21,787 nt of DNA, from positions 5,004,616-5,026,402 of the forward strand of contig NC_049985.1 in assembly GCF_000003815.2 (NCBI RefSeq). Direction: 5' to 3'. The notes under the pieces were generated by a model. It was not told where the DNA came from, searched no databases, and saw only the letters and a list, made by a program, of their open reading frames with translations. Position 1 is the stretch's first letter; the number at the start of each line of letters is the position of its first letter. This DNA comes from Branchiostoma floridae. Taxonomy: Eukaryota; Chordata; Leptocardii; Amphioxiformes; Branchiostomatidae. Shown here one piece after another: positions 1 to 10,500 of the stretch. The position numbers were made by a program, and so were the translations under genes.

Positions 1-583
1 TTAGTGTGCCCCCGTACATAATCACCCAATCATAGTGACAAAATTCTCTAGTTATATTTCTATATTTCTATGTCAGAGAGACAGAGAGATAGGGACACTC
101 TGACAATGTGTGTGTGTCTCGCTCTGCCACCTTATATATGTGTGGAGATTTGGAGATGTTTATTTGACCGTAAAACAAAAACACAAGACCCACATATCCA
201 CACACACATGCGGATGTTAGCTCGAGATTTTTTTATCTTGTCGGGTGTCTGAGAGAGCCAGAAAACCTGAAGACGCAGAGATGAAGACCCGGGGGTGTGG
301 GTTTTGTACTCGCAATCTATGTATATCTGTATGTGTGTTTATGTGTTTGTGTTTTTTTAATTTTTTTTTGTTCATTGAAAAAAGGACAGAGAATTAGAGA
401 TAGAGAAAAACACTTTGTCACTGTCTCTTTGGCACTCCCACAGGCGCTGGCCCGGTTTTCTGGTCAAATGTGTGTATGTGAGTGCCTGTATAGCACTACA
501 CATGTGCATAAACATACACTTACAATATCGGATTGTATGTCACAAATATATATATATATATATATATATATGAGCGGGTCAGC

Positions 584-630
<47 letters not shown>

Positions 631-718
631 TGTATATATATATTGGTTAAACCAATGAGGTTAACATAAGATATCATCAAGGTCATCATGTCTAGACAAC
701 CTCCTTGGTCTAGAAATA
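1..718. other. Upstream simple-sequence region, no gene seen
   Basis: AT-rich DNA with GT/AC, GA and poly-T runs and two AT microsatellites. A 10-bp inverted pair (CCAGAAAACC at 258-267, its complement at 454-463) hints at a decayed foldback. Open frames here have low-complexity composition and no recognisable protein. Confidence 0.5.
545..625. repeat. AT dinucleotide microsatellites
   Basis: Two nearly pure AT tracts (about 545-571 and 586-625) separated by a short GC-containing spacer. A further short TA run follows at 632-643. Confidence 0.9.
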
Positions 719-1081
719 CTGGGTGCATATGTGCACCCAGGTGCACCCAAAATTGGAACTGTGCACCCAATTATTTTCAGTGGGTGCACAGGGTGCACCT
801 CAATATTTGCTAAGGTTTATATGTAAAGATATACTAGTATACATCATATTCTTGACATCTAAGTGTTAGAAAGATGATAAAAATGTCTGTAATTGTACTT
901 GTTTAAGAATTTGTTAGCTTGTAACTAAGTTTTGTTATTATTTTTGTCTGACTTTCTACTTAAATTTAAGTGGTGCACCCAAATTTTTTTTTGGGTGCAC
1001 CCAATTTTTTTTTGGGTGCACCCAATTTTTTAAGCTGGGTGCACCAGTGCACCTAATCCCAAAATTGAATTTCGAGCCCTG
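719..1081. repeat. GTGCACC-rich foldback repeat, possible hAT remnant
   Basis: Two clusters of GGGTGCA/GTGCACCC motifs (721-801 and 971-1054) flank a central AT-rich stretch of about 170 bp; one cluster is roughly the reverse complement of the other. The right edge, read on the minus strand, begins CAGGGCTCGAAATTC at 1081, a start typical of hAT-type termini. I could not find a matching left terminus or an 8-bp target duplication, so the copy is probably truncated. Confidence 0.45.
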
Positions 1082-1289
1082 AGACATGATGTCTTTAGTC
1101 ATTGTCAACGCTAGGCTAGGAACAAGGCTAGACCATGAGAAGGGTAAATTTTATGCATTTACTTGCAAATACCACCTTTTGTTTCATTATTTTGTAAATT
1201 ACACAGCTTTACCTCAGTAACAAATCCTGTAGATCTTGTGCCCAGGGTGTTATGTACACAGTACCCTGGGATCAAGATTTGATATCGAG

Positions 1290-1302
1290 AGGTGAAAGGT
1301 GA
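1290..1302 (+). promoter_or_regulatory. DR1-like pair of AGGTGA half-sites
   Basis: Two AGGTGA hexamers separated by one A sit just before the E-box. AGGTGA differs by one base from the nuclear-receptor half-site AGGTCA, and DR1 spacing is used by RXR-type dimers. This is weak evidence by itself. Confidence 0.2.
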
Positions 1303-1307
1303 AACAT

Positions 1308-1313
1308 CACGTG
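1308..1313. promoter_or_regulatory. Canonical E-box CACGTG
   Basis: A perfect CACGTG lies 218 bp upstream of the bHLH-PAS start codon. CLOCK:BMAL and related bHLH-PAS dimers bind this hexamer, so feedback on the gene is possible. One hexamer can occur by chance; its value comes from the adjacent TTACGTAA. Confidence 0.4.
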
Positions 1314-1318
1314 AGGTA

Positions 1319-1326
1319 TTACGTAA
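1319..1326. promoter_or_regulatory. D-box-like palindrome TTACGTAA
   Basis: TTACGTAA is the core consensus for PAR-bZIP factors (DBP, HLF, TEF) and E4BP4/NFIL3. It starts 5 bp after the E-box at 1308-1313 and lies 200 bp upstream of the bHLH-PAS ATG. E-box plus D-box pairing is typical of clock-controlled promoters. The role is inferred from motif and position only. Confidence 0.4.
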
Positions 1327-1525
1327 ACACAGGTCGGACTACTGCCCTACTCATAGTCATATCCTCACTTGGAGAATTTACTAGAAGCCTCAGCTTGTTA
1401 CCGCCCACTCCCCTCCCCCTCAAATCAAACACTTTTATGTTTTTCTGGTTGACTGCAAGTGGCATAGATCCTTCGGGTCGGAGGGAGCCAGGGCGGCGGC
1501 GGAACATCACCGCGAGCGGGGGAAG

Positions 1526-4500
1526 ATGAAGCGCCGAGCAGACACAGCTGTGGGCCGCCATGCACGGTACGGCGTCCTGCACGTAAACTTGTACGCAGCG
1601 TAACTGTAACATGATAATGCAGTGATGTAAATAAAAACAATTTATTTGCGGTGTAACCTATCTTTCACACGTTTATGTAGCTGATATTGTATTAATTTTG
1701 TATGTATTCTGCTGCAGCGATAGCGAGGAGGATGCCAACCACCGCGACGGACCTGTTTCGAAATCGAGAAAAGGTGCCGTCAGGAGGGCCGCTTCTGCTG
1801 TTAGTAGTCCCGCGGACTCCCCTGCCGTCAACGGACAACCTTCTCCCGACTCGAACTCAACCTCCTCTAAAAGGTACTAGTGACAGGAATCGTACAAGTG
1901 GATTTTTAAATTGTCGTGGGAGTATTGCACATATCATATAGAAAGAGATAGAGACATATTAATTTTCTACATATGGGAAAGTCAACAGGTGTGTATAGCT
2001 ATAGGATGTTGACAAATATATTTCCTTTGATGATGTCATTCTTCAGGTCAAGGTGGGGTCAGGTATGATGTCATAGCCTAAGGCAGTGACGCAGTTCAGC
2101 AACAACATTGCTTACCTTTTTTTTACCAGCCAGGTTTTTGCATCGTCATTATAGCAAACAAATAAAGATAACAATAGTCTGTGCTCTTACTTCCTTGTTT
2201 GTTTTGACTTGGAAGTGTAATCAGGAATAATTTTTACCTGCATTAATTTTGCTTCAGTCCTTTTGACATCCCAAATGGTTGTGAATGATTTACTACATGC
2301 AAGAAATCAGCTAAAATGAATCCAGTTGTAAAGCTAAAAACCTCAGCCTAACTAAGGGAAGATAAACAACAACATTCCAACCTTTGAACCCGTCCCGTGG
2401 GGATAGGTAGACACAGTGATTAAGGTTTTACATTTGCCACATTCAGGTAAGGAGGATGCAACGAAGGTTAGATATCCAGGTAATAAGATAGTCCAAGTAG
2501 CAGTTACTCAAGCATGTCATGAGTGTTTCCCACAATTTTATTGCTGTCATTAATTTGGGGTACATGTATTTACATAAAATGTGGCCACATCGGTATGTCT
2601 GAATATCACGAAATGAGGGATAGCTTTTCCTGCGAATTATGGGAAATCCACCGGTGCGCAATATCAAGGTAGACATATTCTCCGTCATACTGGTATGTTG
2701 TTGGGATAAATGTTTACCTTCCTACTAGTACAGTCAACATGCAACAGAACGCATGTTTTGACAAAGACAGCTCAAAATACTTTTAATCTAGCCTGACTAA
2801 AATCGCGCTCCTAGTGGACAACCCTGCAGTTACTCAGCCACTAGAGAAGGAGGGGGTCATTAACCCCAACCTGCGAGAGATTGTGTAAACTTGTAAAGAC
2901 AGGCTACTCTTTTATATCTGATTTTTGCAGTGTATGACTGTTTACTCACATAGAGGGAGAGGATCGTTATCATTTGTGATGACTAGGGCTATGGCATTAA
3001 GAAATTCACAAATACTCTGAATATTGCATCAATGAAGAATGAGATGTTTACATTAGCAAGTAAAATACTGTAAATGCAGAAACTTTTGTGGTGGATTAAT
3101 GTTCGCGGTTTTTGCGGTGGCCGCTTCACCGCGAACTTAAAACCATCGCGAACATTTTTCCATAGCTTAGTCTTAGTCTATGGGGCTACTGCGAACTTAA
3201 AACCACCGCGAAAACTCCATTTTCCCGCTAACGCGAAATTAAATCCCCGCGAACTTAAATGCATTTACAGTAGTTCATTTTAGCGACAGGAGTTATATCT
3301 TCTGGTACACAGGAAGATCCGCAGCCTCGCGGAGAAGAACCGGAGAGACAAACTGACCAGCTTCATCTCCCAGCTGTCCACCCTCCTCCCGCTGGCCAAC
3401 ACTCCGGACAAGAAGCTGGACAAATGTGACGTACTGCGCCTGGCTGTCAACTATCTCAAAGTCCAAAAATGTAAGTTTTACATCTGCTTTCTTTGTCTCT
3501 TTTTGGCAATGCTACTCTGCTGTTTTTTTTGTGCTTTGGCCTTGACTGCGAGACATAAAGAAAACATTACAAAGTAGAAAGTAGTACTAGTAGTATCCAG
3601 TTTTTTTATTATTATCAGAAAGCCAGATAAAAACGCCTAAAACGTTTAAAAAACTGCCAAAGCCTAACCTCTGCTTGAAGAGTAGGCAAAGCCTCAGGGG
3701 CAAAGGCTGTAAATCTTGAAATATTGTCAGTGATTTTATATTCTTGGTGACCCTTCCATATTCAACAGTGGGGTTCACCACCAATGACCATTCCAAATGG
3801 TCCAGACCTTTTTGGCATGTTCAGTCTGGCATCACATTATTATATATGGCTGTTTGAACCTCAAATGCCTTCTTTCCCATCCTAGTCCTACCATGAAATG
3901 GAAAATCTGCAAACATAAATAGTATTGTTTGGTTGTTGCTGTTCTTATAAAGATTCATTCTCCTTGTGTGCAGACCTGATCAACTCTGATGATGAATCCA
4001 GCAAGGCTCATTGGCCGTCATGGATGACAGAGGAACAGCTGCAGAAGCTCCTCCTGGAGGTAAACATTGATATTGCAATAAATCTGCATGACCTAATATT
4101 GTTAGCTAGGAATAGACGTCACCATCAAATCAGAACCTCTGTTAATAGAAATGGTTATAGCATTGTCAAAGTTTGTATGATAACTCAAATTAGGGTTAGG
4201 GAATAAGGGAATATTATGAGAGGGGCCAGTGGAAGGCAACCGGTCATGTGGGGAAGGAACGAGACTAAGGGGCGGAGCTAGGAAAGGGCGCACAGGAGTA
4301 TTTAGAGAAAATGACTGCAATGGGACCACCAGGAGTAAAGTTTTGGTTGTTACGTTGATTATATAATGTCCTGAATTTACTTATAAGTTGGCATGGTAAC
4401 TCATATGGTATATACGAATCAGGGAATATCAAATAACAACAGTATAGGCTCTAAGGCTGTAGGTATAAAGTTTTAGGTGTTGTGTCAATTGTAAAACGTC

Positions 4501-7500
4501 CTAAAATTTTCTTGTTTCTTGTGTCTCCGATTCCAGAGCAATAACGGCTTCCTGCTGGTGGTAGACAAGCGAGGAACCATCCTCCATCTGCACGAGTCTG
4601 TCAATTATTACCTCGGCATTCCCCAGGCAAGTCATGCTCCCCCTTAGTGTCACCTTTGTGAAAGTGGGGTATTGTAATCAGTGTGTTTGTTTGTCTTGGT
4701 GTGTGTCTGCAGTTCTGGTATCGGACCGGAGTTTCTTTTACGATTTCGGAGGTTGGCGGGCAGCCTCAGGCCGAAGGGCTACAGTTCCGCTAGTAAACGT
4801 AGGACGCGAAACTTAATCAATATGGCGGAAAGCCGTTTACTGCCTCTTTCCGACAAACCTATTGGTACCGTCTGTTGCCTCTTTATTTTGGTTAGAATAT
4901 GTAGTAAAATTTTAATTTTCGACCCGAAAACTATCATTTTTTAACACTTTTTTGATCGAAGCTGCTTGGAATTTTCCCAGGATAACGGCCTACGTGGTAG
5001 AGAAGCTAAATTCTTCGTGTTTGTGTAAAATGAAAATAAAAAAATTCCATGTGATAACTACTCCTCGCACAAAAACAATACAACCCACGGGCTTTTCAGA
5101 AAATACGAGAAATCTATGCTCAGCTATAACGATCACCAAGCAATAGGGAGCAAAAGTTAGGGAGACAACAGCGCACTTCCGGCCTATTACACCACCCTTC
5201 CGCCAACTCCGGTCAGATTTGAACTCCGACCCGGAACCTTAAGTAATCAGCGTTGAACCTTGAACCTTGACATCAGAGATGCCTTCACGGGTCGCAATGG
5301 ATCCTTCTTCTCCACTCAGACTTGTCTTCCATGAGGGAAGTAATTGGCATTACTAGGCATGTTGAGCACTGAAAGTAATAAACATAGAATACAACACAGT
5401 GTATTCCGTATCACACAAGATACCAGTCCGACCATAGGTCGGATCGCTGAATGGCTGACACTGACTTATCAATGGAAGCCTATGTGATACTAGACCTCAG
5501 TATGGTATAATGGCCATTGAATGTGTATTTCTTTTCTGAAGAAAATAGGTATCTGCAGGTTCTAACTGTGATTCTTTCCCTGACCTGTAGAATCAGATCA
5601 CAGGTCGCACCGTCCAGGCCCTGGTTCACCCGGAGGACCTTCACATCCTGTATGAACATGTACCACTGCTGCAGCCTTTTCACCAGGGCCAGGAGGGAGA
5701 GCCAGGTGAGAACTTCATCTCTAAAATACACTACAACTCTACCCTGATTCATTTCACCATATGGAGCATAAAGCTTAGAAATGCTAGGGTCCCATTTCCC
5801 ACATGAGGCTCAGTCGGGCTGTCAAGAGATTTATTTTTAAAGCATAAAACGACAAATTCCACAATAAAAACCAATAAAATGGGCTCCCAAACAGTGAGTG
5901 GGATGGAAAAAAGTTGAGTTAAGTTGGAGACAGCCATTCTCTGTCCTTTAGGTTAACCTTTTCCCCACGAAAACAATATGAAAACTTGACTACCTGTATG
6001 ATTGACATTGTGACCTTACGAATGATACTTTGGTACTTTTTTACCAGTTTCCTTAAGCTCATCCGATGGCAACCTGTCGTTCTGTGTGCGAGTGGTGTGC
6101 CGTAACACCACCAACAAGGCAGGCTTCTTCAGCTACAAGTTTGCTCACTTCAAGGGACACACCCAGCCACTGGTGGACGACAGTGACGGGGAAGGTGGGT
6201 TCAGCTGAAACTTGCCAGGTCCAGAATTGTGAGAGTATATTGCTCAATTTATGATACTAATCTACTACCGTCAGTCAGTCTATACAGACTATAACTCTAT
6301 GCAAAAGAACTAAACGGCAATGGAGACTGCAATACATATAAATGTACAATATAGAATACATAAACTTAATGTTACAACTTAGCACTTATTAATGTTAAGT
6401 CCAGAGTTCAATTCAAGGAGCTTCTTTGCTGATGGCCGCATGCTGTTGGCGCCTTCTTTTATTCAAGTTATGATAACAGTGTATAATAGGTAGATGTCTG
6501 AATGGTGTGATTTTGCTTGTCCTACAGGAAAGCTCCTGCCCCCTCTGGTGCTGGTGGCGGTGGTACGACCCTACATGGAGTCCGTGTTTAAGGAGATGTC
6601 ATCCTTCTTCTCCAGGGAAAATGAAGTCATCATCTTACACAACCTGCAGGGAGTCTGTGAGTTTGCAGACCAGAGGTGGGAAGTTGTGTTGTTCTTGTTC
6701 CATACGACAACTACACTTACCGTTATGATAATAGCATAGTTCTAGATCTAGCCAGTGCTTGTCCTTCGGTCCTTTGACGGAATTTTCTTGCTGGGGACGG
6801 ACACAAATTTTGTCCATTCCGTCCTCTGTGACGGACAAAAGTAAAGATATCAATTGAACCAAGTCTGAGTCCACCAGCAAAATTTGCCCCTCAAAATAAA
6901 GGAAATAGAATTTCAGAGGGTCTAGATTTTAACATTTTCCCAAGGAGCACATAGGATTGTTAGGCCTTCGACAGGATTTACATTCAAAATCCAGGGGACG
7001 GAAAAAAAATTCAGGCTGGCTAAAACACTGGGTAATAGCTGATAGATTCTGAAGCATTGTTGAGACTTGATGTCTTCTGCATTCCAGAATGTTTAAGTTT
7101 GGAGCCCTGGCTACGGAGATACAGAAAGGCTCAGTCTATGAACAAGTCGACAAAGAGGATCTGAAGTATGTCTCGCATGCCCACAGTGTCAGTAAGTATC
7201 TGGTCCAGTTGCTTAATGAGTAAGTGCTATTTGGCATATATTTTTAACCTTGATGTCTAACCTTCATCAACGTACTCTGGATGAGAGAGTTCGAGACTTT
7301 GAGTCCCGGCTGTTGTTGTTCACCCGACGTGTACACTACTAGAAAGGTTTGCAGTCCTTAAGAAAGGGTATTTTTAAAGCTTTGACCCACTTACCAAAAA
7401 GAGCTAGGAGAATTTTCCCAGTGCAAAGAACCTGTAAATACTGTACTTAGTCACTGTGTCTTTCTTCTCCATCACCATCAGAGAAAAATTAGCTCTTCAG

Positions 7501-10500
7501 TGTGCTAAAAGTGGATGAACAGTTTACTTCACTTTTTGTTTGATTTACTATCTCAATTGTTATCTTTGTCATTCATAACAAAAACCTCTTCTTTCTTATA
7601 GTCTATGACACGTGTCAGACAAGCACCGTGTTCAGAATTAAGAGGAGGATGCATCTGGGCTACTGCCACAGCATCACCTATGTCATCAAGGACAGGTGGA
7701 CCAGTCGTCCCAAGGGTTTCCTCAGCTTCTTCAGTGTACTCAGGTATTTACTTTAAAAGGGCATTCCACTTAAGAAGGGAGTGTTACTTTCCAATAGATA
7801 ATGTATCAATGAATACATGTACATGATCAGCCGACCTTTTGTGGAATTCCAGTTGTGGCAAATTACGCAACGTTTGTTTGTAAAACTATATGACACTCAC
7901 TAAACCCATGCAGACCCTACCCATGTATTCCCTATACGTGTAGACACTTGCTTTGTCGTGAATATTTTCGGCATAAATGTGGGGCTAAGCACACCAAGAA
8001 GGTCAATTGTTCACAAGATATCAAAGAACACATATCAAGCCGTGTTTTTCTTAGCGCCCCTGAAATTATCTTTGAATCCTAACTTAAGTCAAGCGTTGTC
8101 AGGCACATTGTATTCAGCCATAGGCTAAGATTGATTTGATTTAATTAGAGGGTACTTGGGGAGTTTTGTAGAAGGCTGAATGCTTTTTGATGCGCGTGGG
8201 GCTAATGGGTTCTCTATCGTATAATGGTATGTAGCATACATTTGTCACTTCCTACAATTAATATCTATCGGAAAATAACAGTCCTGTCTGGAGAGGAATA
8301 CCCCTTTAAATGTTTGCTGCAGTTTTAATTTTGCGGTAACCTCTCCACTGCAAAATCATGTGAATAATCATGCATTTCCAAAGTTTGATTTCTGTGCTAC
8401 AGAATTGTTTCAACACAACAAACACCCCTTCTACCAAGGTCCAATCCCTGCAAAATAACTGAAATTACATCAATGAAGATTAGACATCCAGGTAATAAGA
8501 TATGCCAATAAGCAGTTACTCAAGCAACTGGAAACTGATTTTGGAAAACGTTAGTTTCAACTAGCATCCACTAGTTTTCGTCAGTGACACTGAAGTGATC
8601 TGGACATCTAAAGTTGTCTTCATTCATAGTTAGGGTATAAAATACCAGTTTGTTCCAGATCACTTCAGTGTCACTGATGAAAACTAGTGGATGCTAGTTG
8701 AAACGTCTGACCCATTTCAAAACCATATCATATTGCTTGAGCAACTTTTTGGCACACCTGAAATTACAGTGTACTCAAGCACCCCTCTCTTTTTCTCCAG
8801 TGAGAAGGAAGGCAGGCTGAGATGGAAGAAACAGGACAAGGATTACAGAAGTATGATGGCGGCAAAACAAACCTTGTCACTTCCAGGAGAAATAAACACC
8901 AACACAAAGGAGGAGTCTCTCTCACCAGTGTCTTCAAACTGCCCTGTCATAAGCCATATGGCAGTAAGCAGTGCTAAACTGGAATTGCCTGATGATAAAT
9001 TTGGACTCTGCCCTCTCAAGATTATGAATCTGTCATCAGAGGTGCCCGTGGGCGAAAAATCCCATTTCCAGAACAACACTGGCTGTCTCGAAACGGTCGT
9101 ATGGCCATCACCAGAGACCTCCCCTGCACAGCAAGCACCGTTTGACACTTCCAGCTCTAATTCTCCACTCAGCTTTTCCAAATCGGATTCGAGTGGCGGA
9201 AGCAGTCCTCAAACGCCGTCCGGTACGATGAGCGATTGCCTGACACCCAGTCACTTTCCCTCGCATAGTTCCACGTACACCAGCCCTGGTGGACAGAATG
9301 CCACATTGCAGACGACAGTTGCTGACAGTTTGCTGAGACAGTTGATAGAGAGCCAAACATCTCCTGTCTCTTCTATGACAGCAAATTCAGATTCCATGCA
9401 TCACAATGGTCACATGGACGGTGGCTTCATCAACGGTACCCAGGAGGAGGTTGCTTGTACTTCCTCTGAACAGGAAATGTTGGGAAGTCTCAGTGCAGGA
9501 GAGCACGAAGGACAACTAACATCTCGACACCCCTCCGTAGCAGTGGTGCACCCCACTCAGGCAAGGGCCATGGTATCTTCCAATGGACCAGTAGACCTAC
9601 AACCCCTCGCTGGTATGTTGATATCATGATGATATTTAGATTGGTTTTGATTGATTTTCAAATGGGGTTTAGCTACCCAAGCATAGGGTGGTTAGACATG
9701 CTAAGCTTTCCAGGTAAAGCCAGGTAAACACCTCAAAATGCAGGAAATAGGGTTTCAAAGGATCTAGATTTCAAAATTTTTCAGGGGATCCCCTTAATAA
9801 CGTTATGCCTTCGGCTCAACGTCTTGTTCCTTCGGATTCAAAATCAAGGGGACGGAAAATAATTTCAGGCTGGCTTCAACCCTGCTCCATTGACAGTGAA
9901 TTCAAGTAAGTATGAACACTCTCACATGCCGACCCAAACAAACAAACAGTCACACCTATACAATCATCATTGAACCTAACTTGTTCCAGATCCTTTGGGA
10001 GTCTTCACCAGTCCATCAGAGGATGCCCAGCCTGTGCTACAAGCCAGCCTGACTCCCTCCTCCCAGTGTCCAATGACAGAGGAGTACCGGATCAACCAGC
10101 AGCTTGCCAAGCAGCAGAGGCAGCTGTCCCAGCAGGTGCAGCAGTACAAGCGGGAAATGCAGTTAGTTCAGAACCAGCTGGACTTGAACAAATGCATTAT
10201 GAAGCTTCAGGTACGTAGGTTGGTTGATCTTGTAGCAAATTCTTGGTAAATCGGTTTACTTAAGCTCACCCTAACTCTTGCTGTCCAGGGCTGTAACAGT
10301 GACCCTTGCCCTCCTTGTGGACAAGTCGGGGGAACCCTTTGAAAATACAACCACCAATGAGATCTCCGTTAGGAAGTCAAAAAATTGGCAGAAACTGGTG
10401 CATAACAGAAAACTAAAACAGTCCGCAACATGCCATAATGTTGACCTTGAGAACAATCAAATGTACATGTAAGTTGCTAATGCTAGCTATATTAGGAAGG

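Larger units (their letters stand above)
1082..1525 (+). promoter_or_regulatory. Promoter and 5' UTR region of the bHLH-PAS gene
   Basis: The stretch holds the DR1-like pair, E-box and D-box at 1290-1326. From about 1470 there is a GC- and CpG-rich segment with GGCGG repeats, typical of a TATA-less start region. No TATA box is evident. The transcription start cannot be placed from sequence alone. Confidence 0.4.
1874..3312 (+). other. Intron 2 of the bHLH-PAS gene
   Basis: The longest intron (1439 bp) has a GT donor directly after AAAAG and a TACACAG acceptor. It contains a truncated repeat fragment at 2459-2514 and a complete MITE at 3066-3272. I see no coding sequence in it. Confidence 0.8.
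3974..6675 (+). other. Exons 4-8: linker, PAS-A and start of PAS-B
   Basis: Exon 4 gives a linker with a WPSWMTEEQLQKLLLE helix, comparable to the segment before PAS-A in CLOCK. Exon 5 carries the PAS-A core (NNGFLLVVDKRGTILHLHES). Exon 6 continues with GRTVQALVHPEDL, the usual PAS 'HPxD' helix. Exon 7 gives LSFCVRVVCRN and the GYI-like strand FFSYKFAHFKGH. Exon 8 closes PAS-A with LVLVAVVRP and enters PAS-B. Splices are AG|GT except the exon 5 donor, which is GC. The fit to PAS secondary structure is good. No residue here predicts a bound ligand or cofactor. Confidence 0.85.

Noticed and set aside
1299-1640. Overlapping open frames on both strands near the first exon
   Set aside because: They arise in the GC-rich promoter/first-exon segment in frames other than the spliced gene and resemble no family I know.
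4190-4201. TTAGGGTTAGGG, vertebrate-type telomere repeat
   Set aside because: Only two copies inside an intron; expected by chance and not a telomere relic.
4634-5146. Possible extra coding exon or gene in intron 5
   Set aside because: The open frames are short, lack plausible splice sites in phase with neighbours, and overlap what looks like a decayed repeat.
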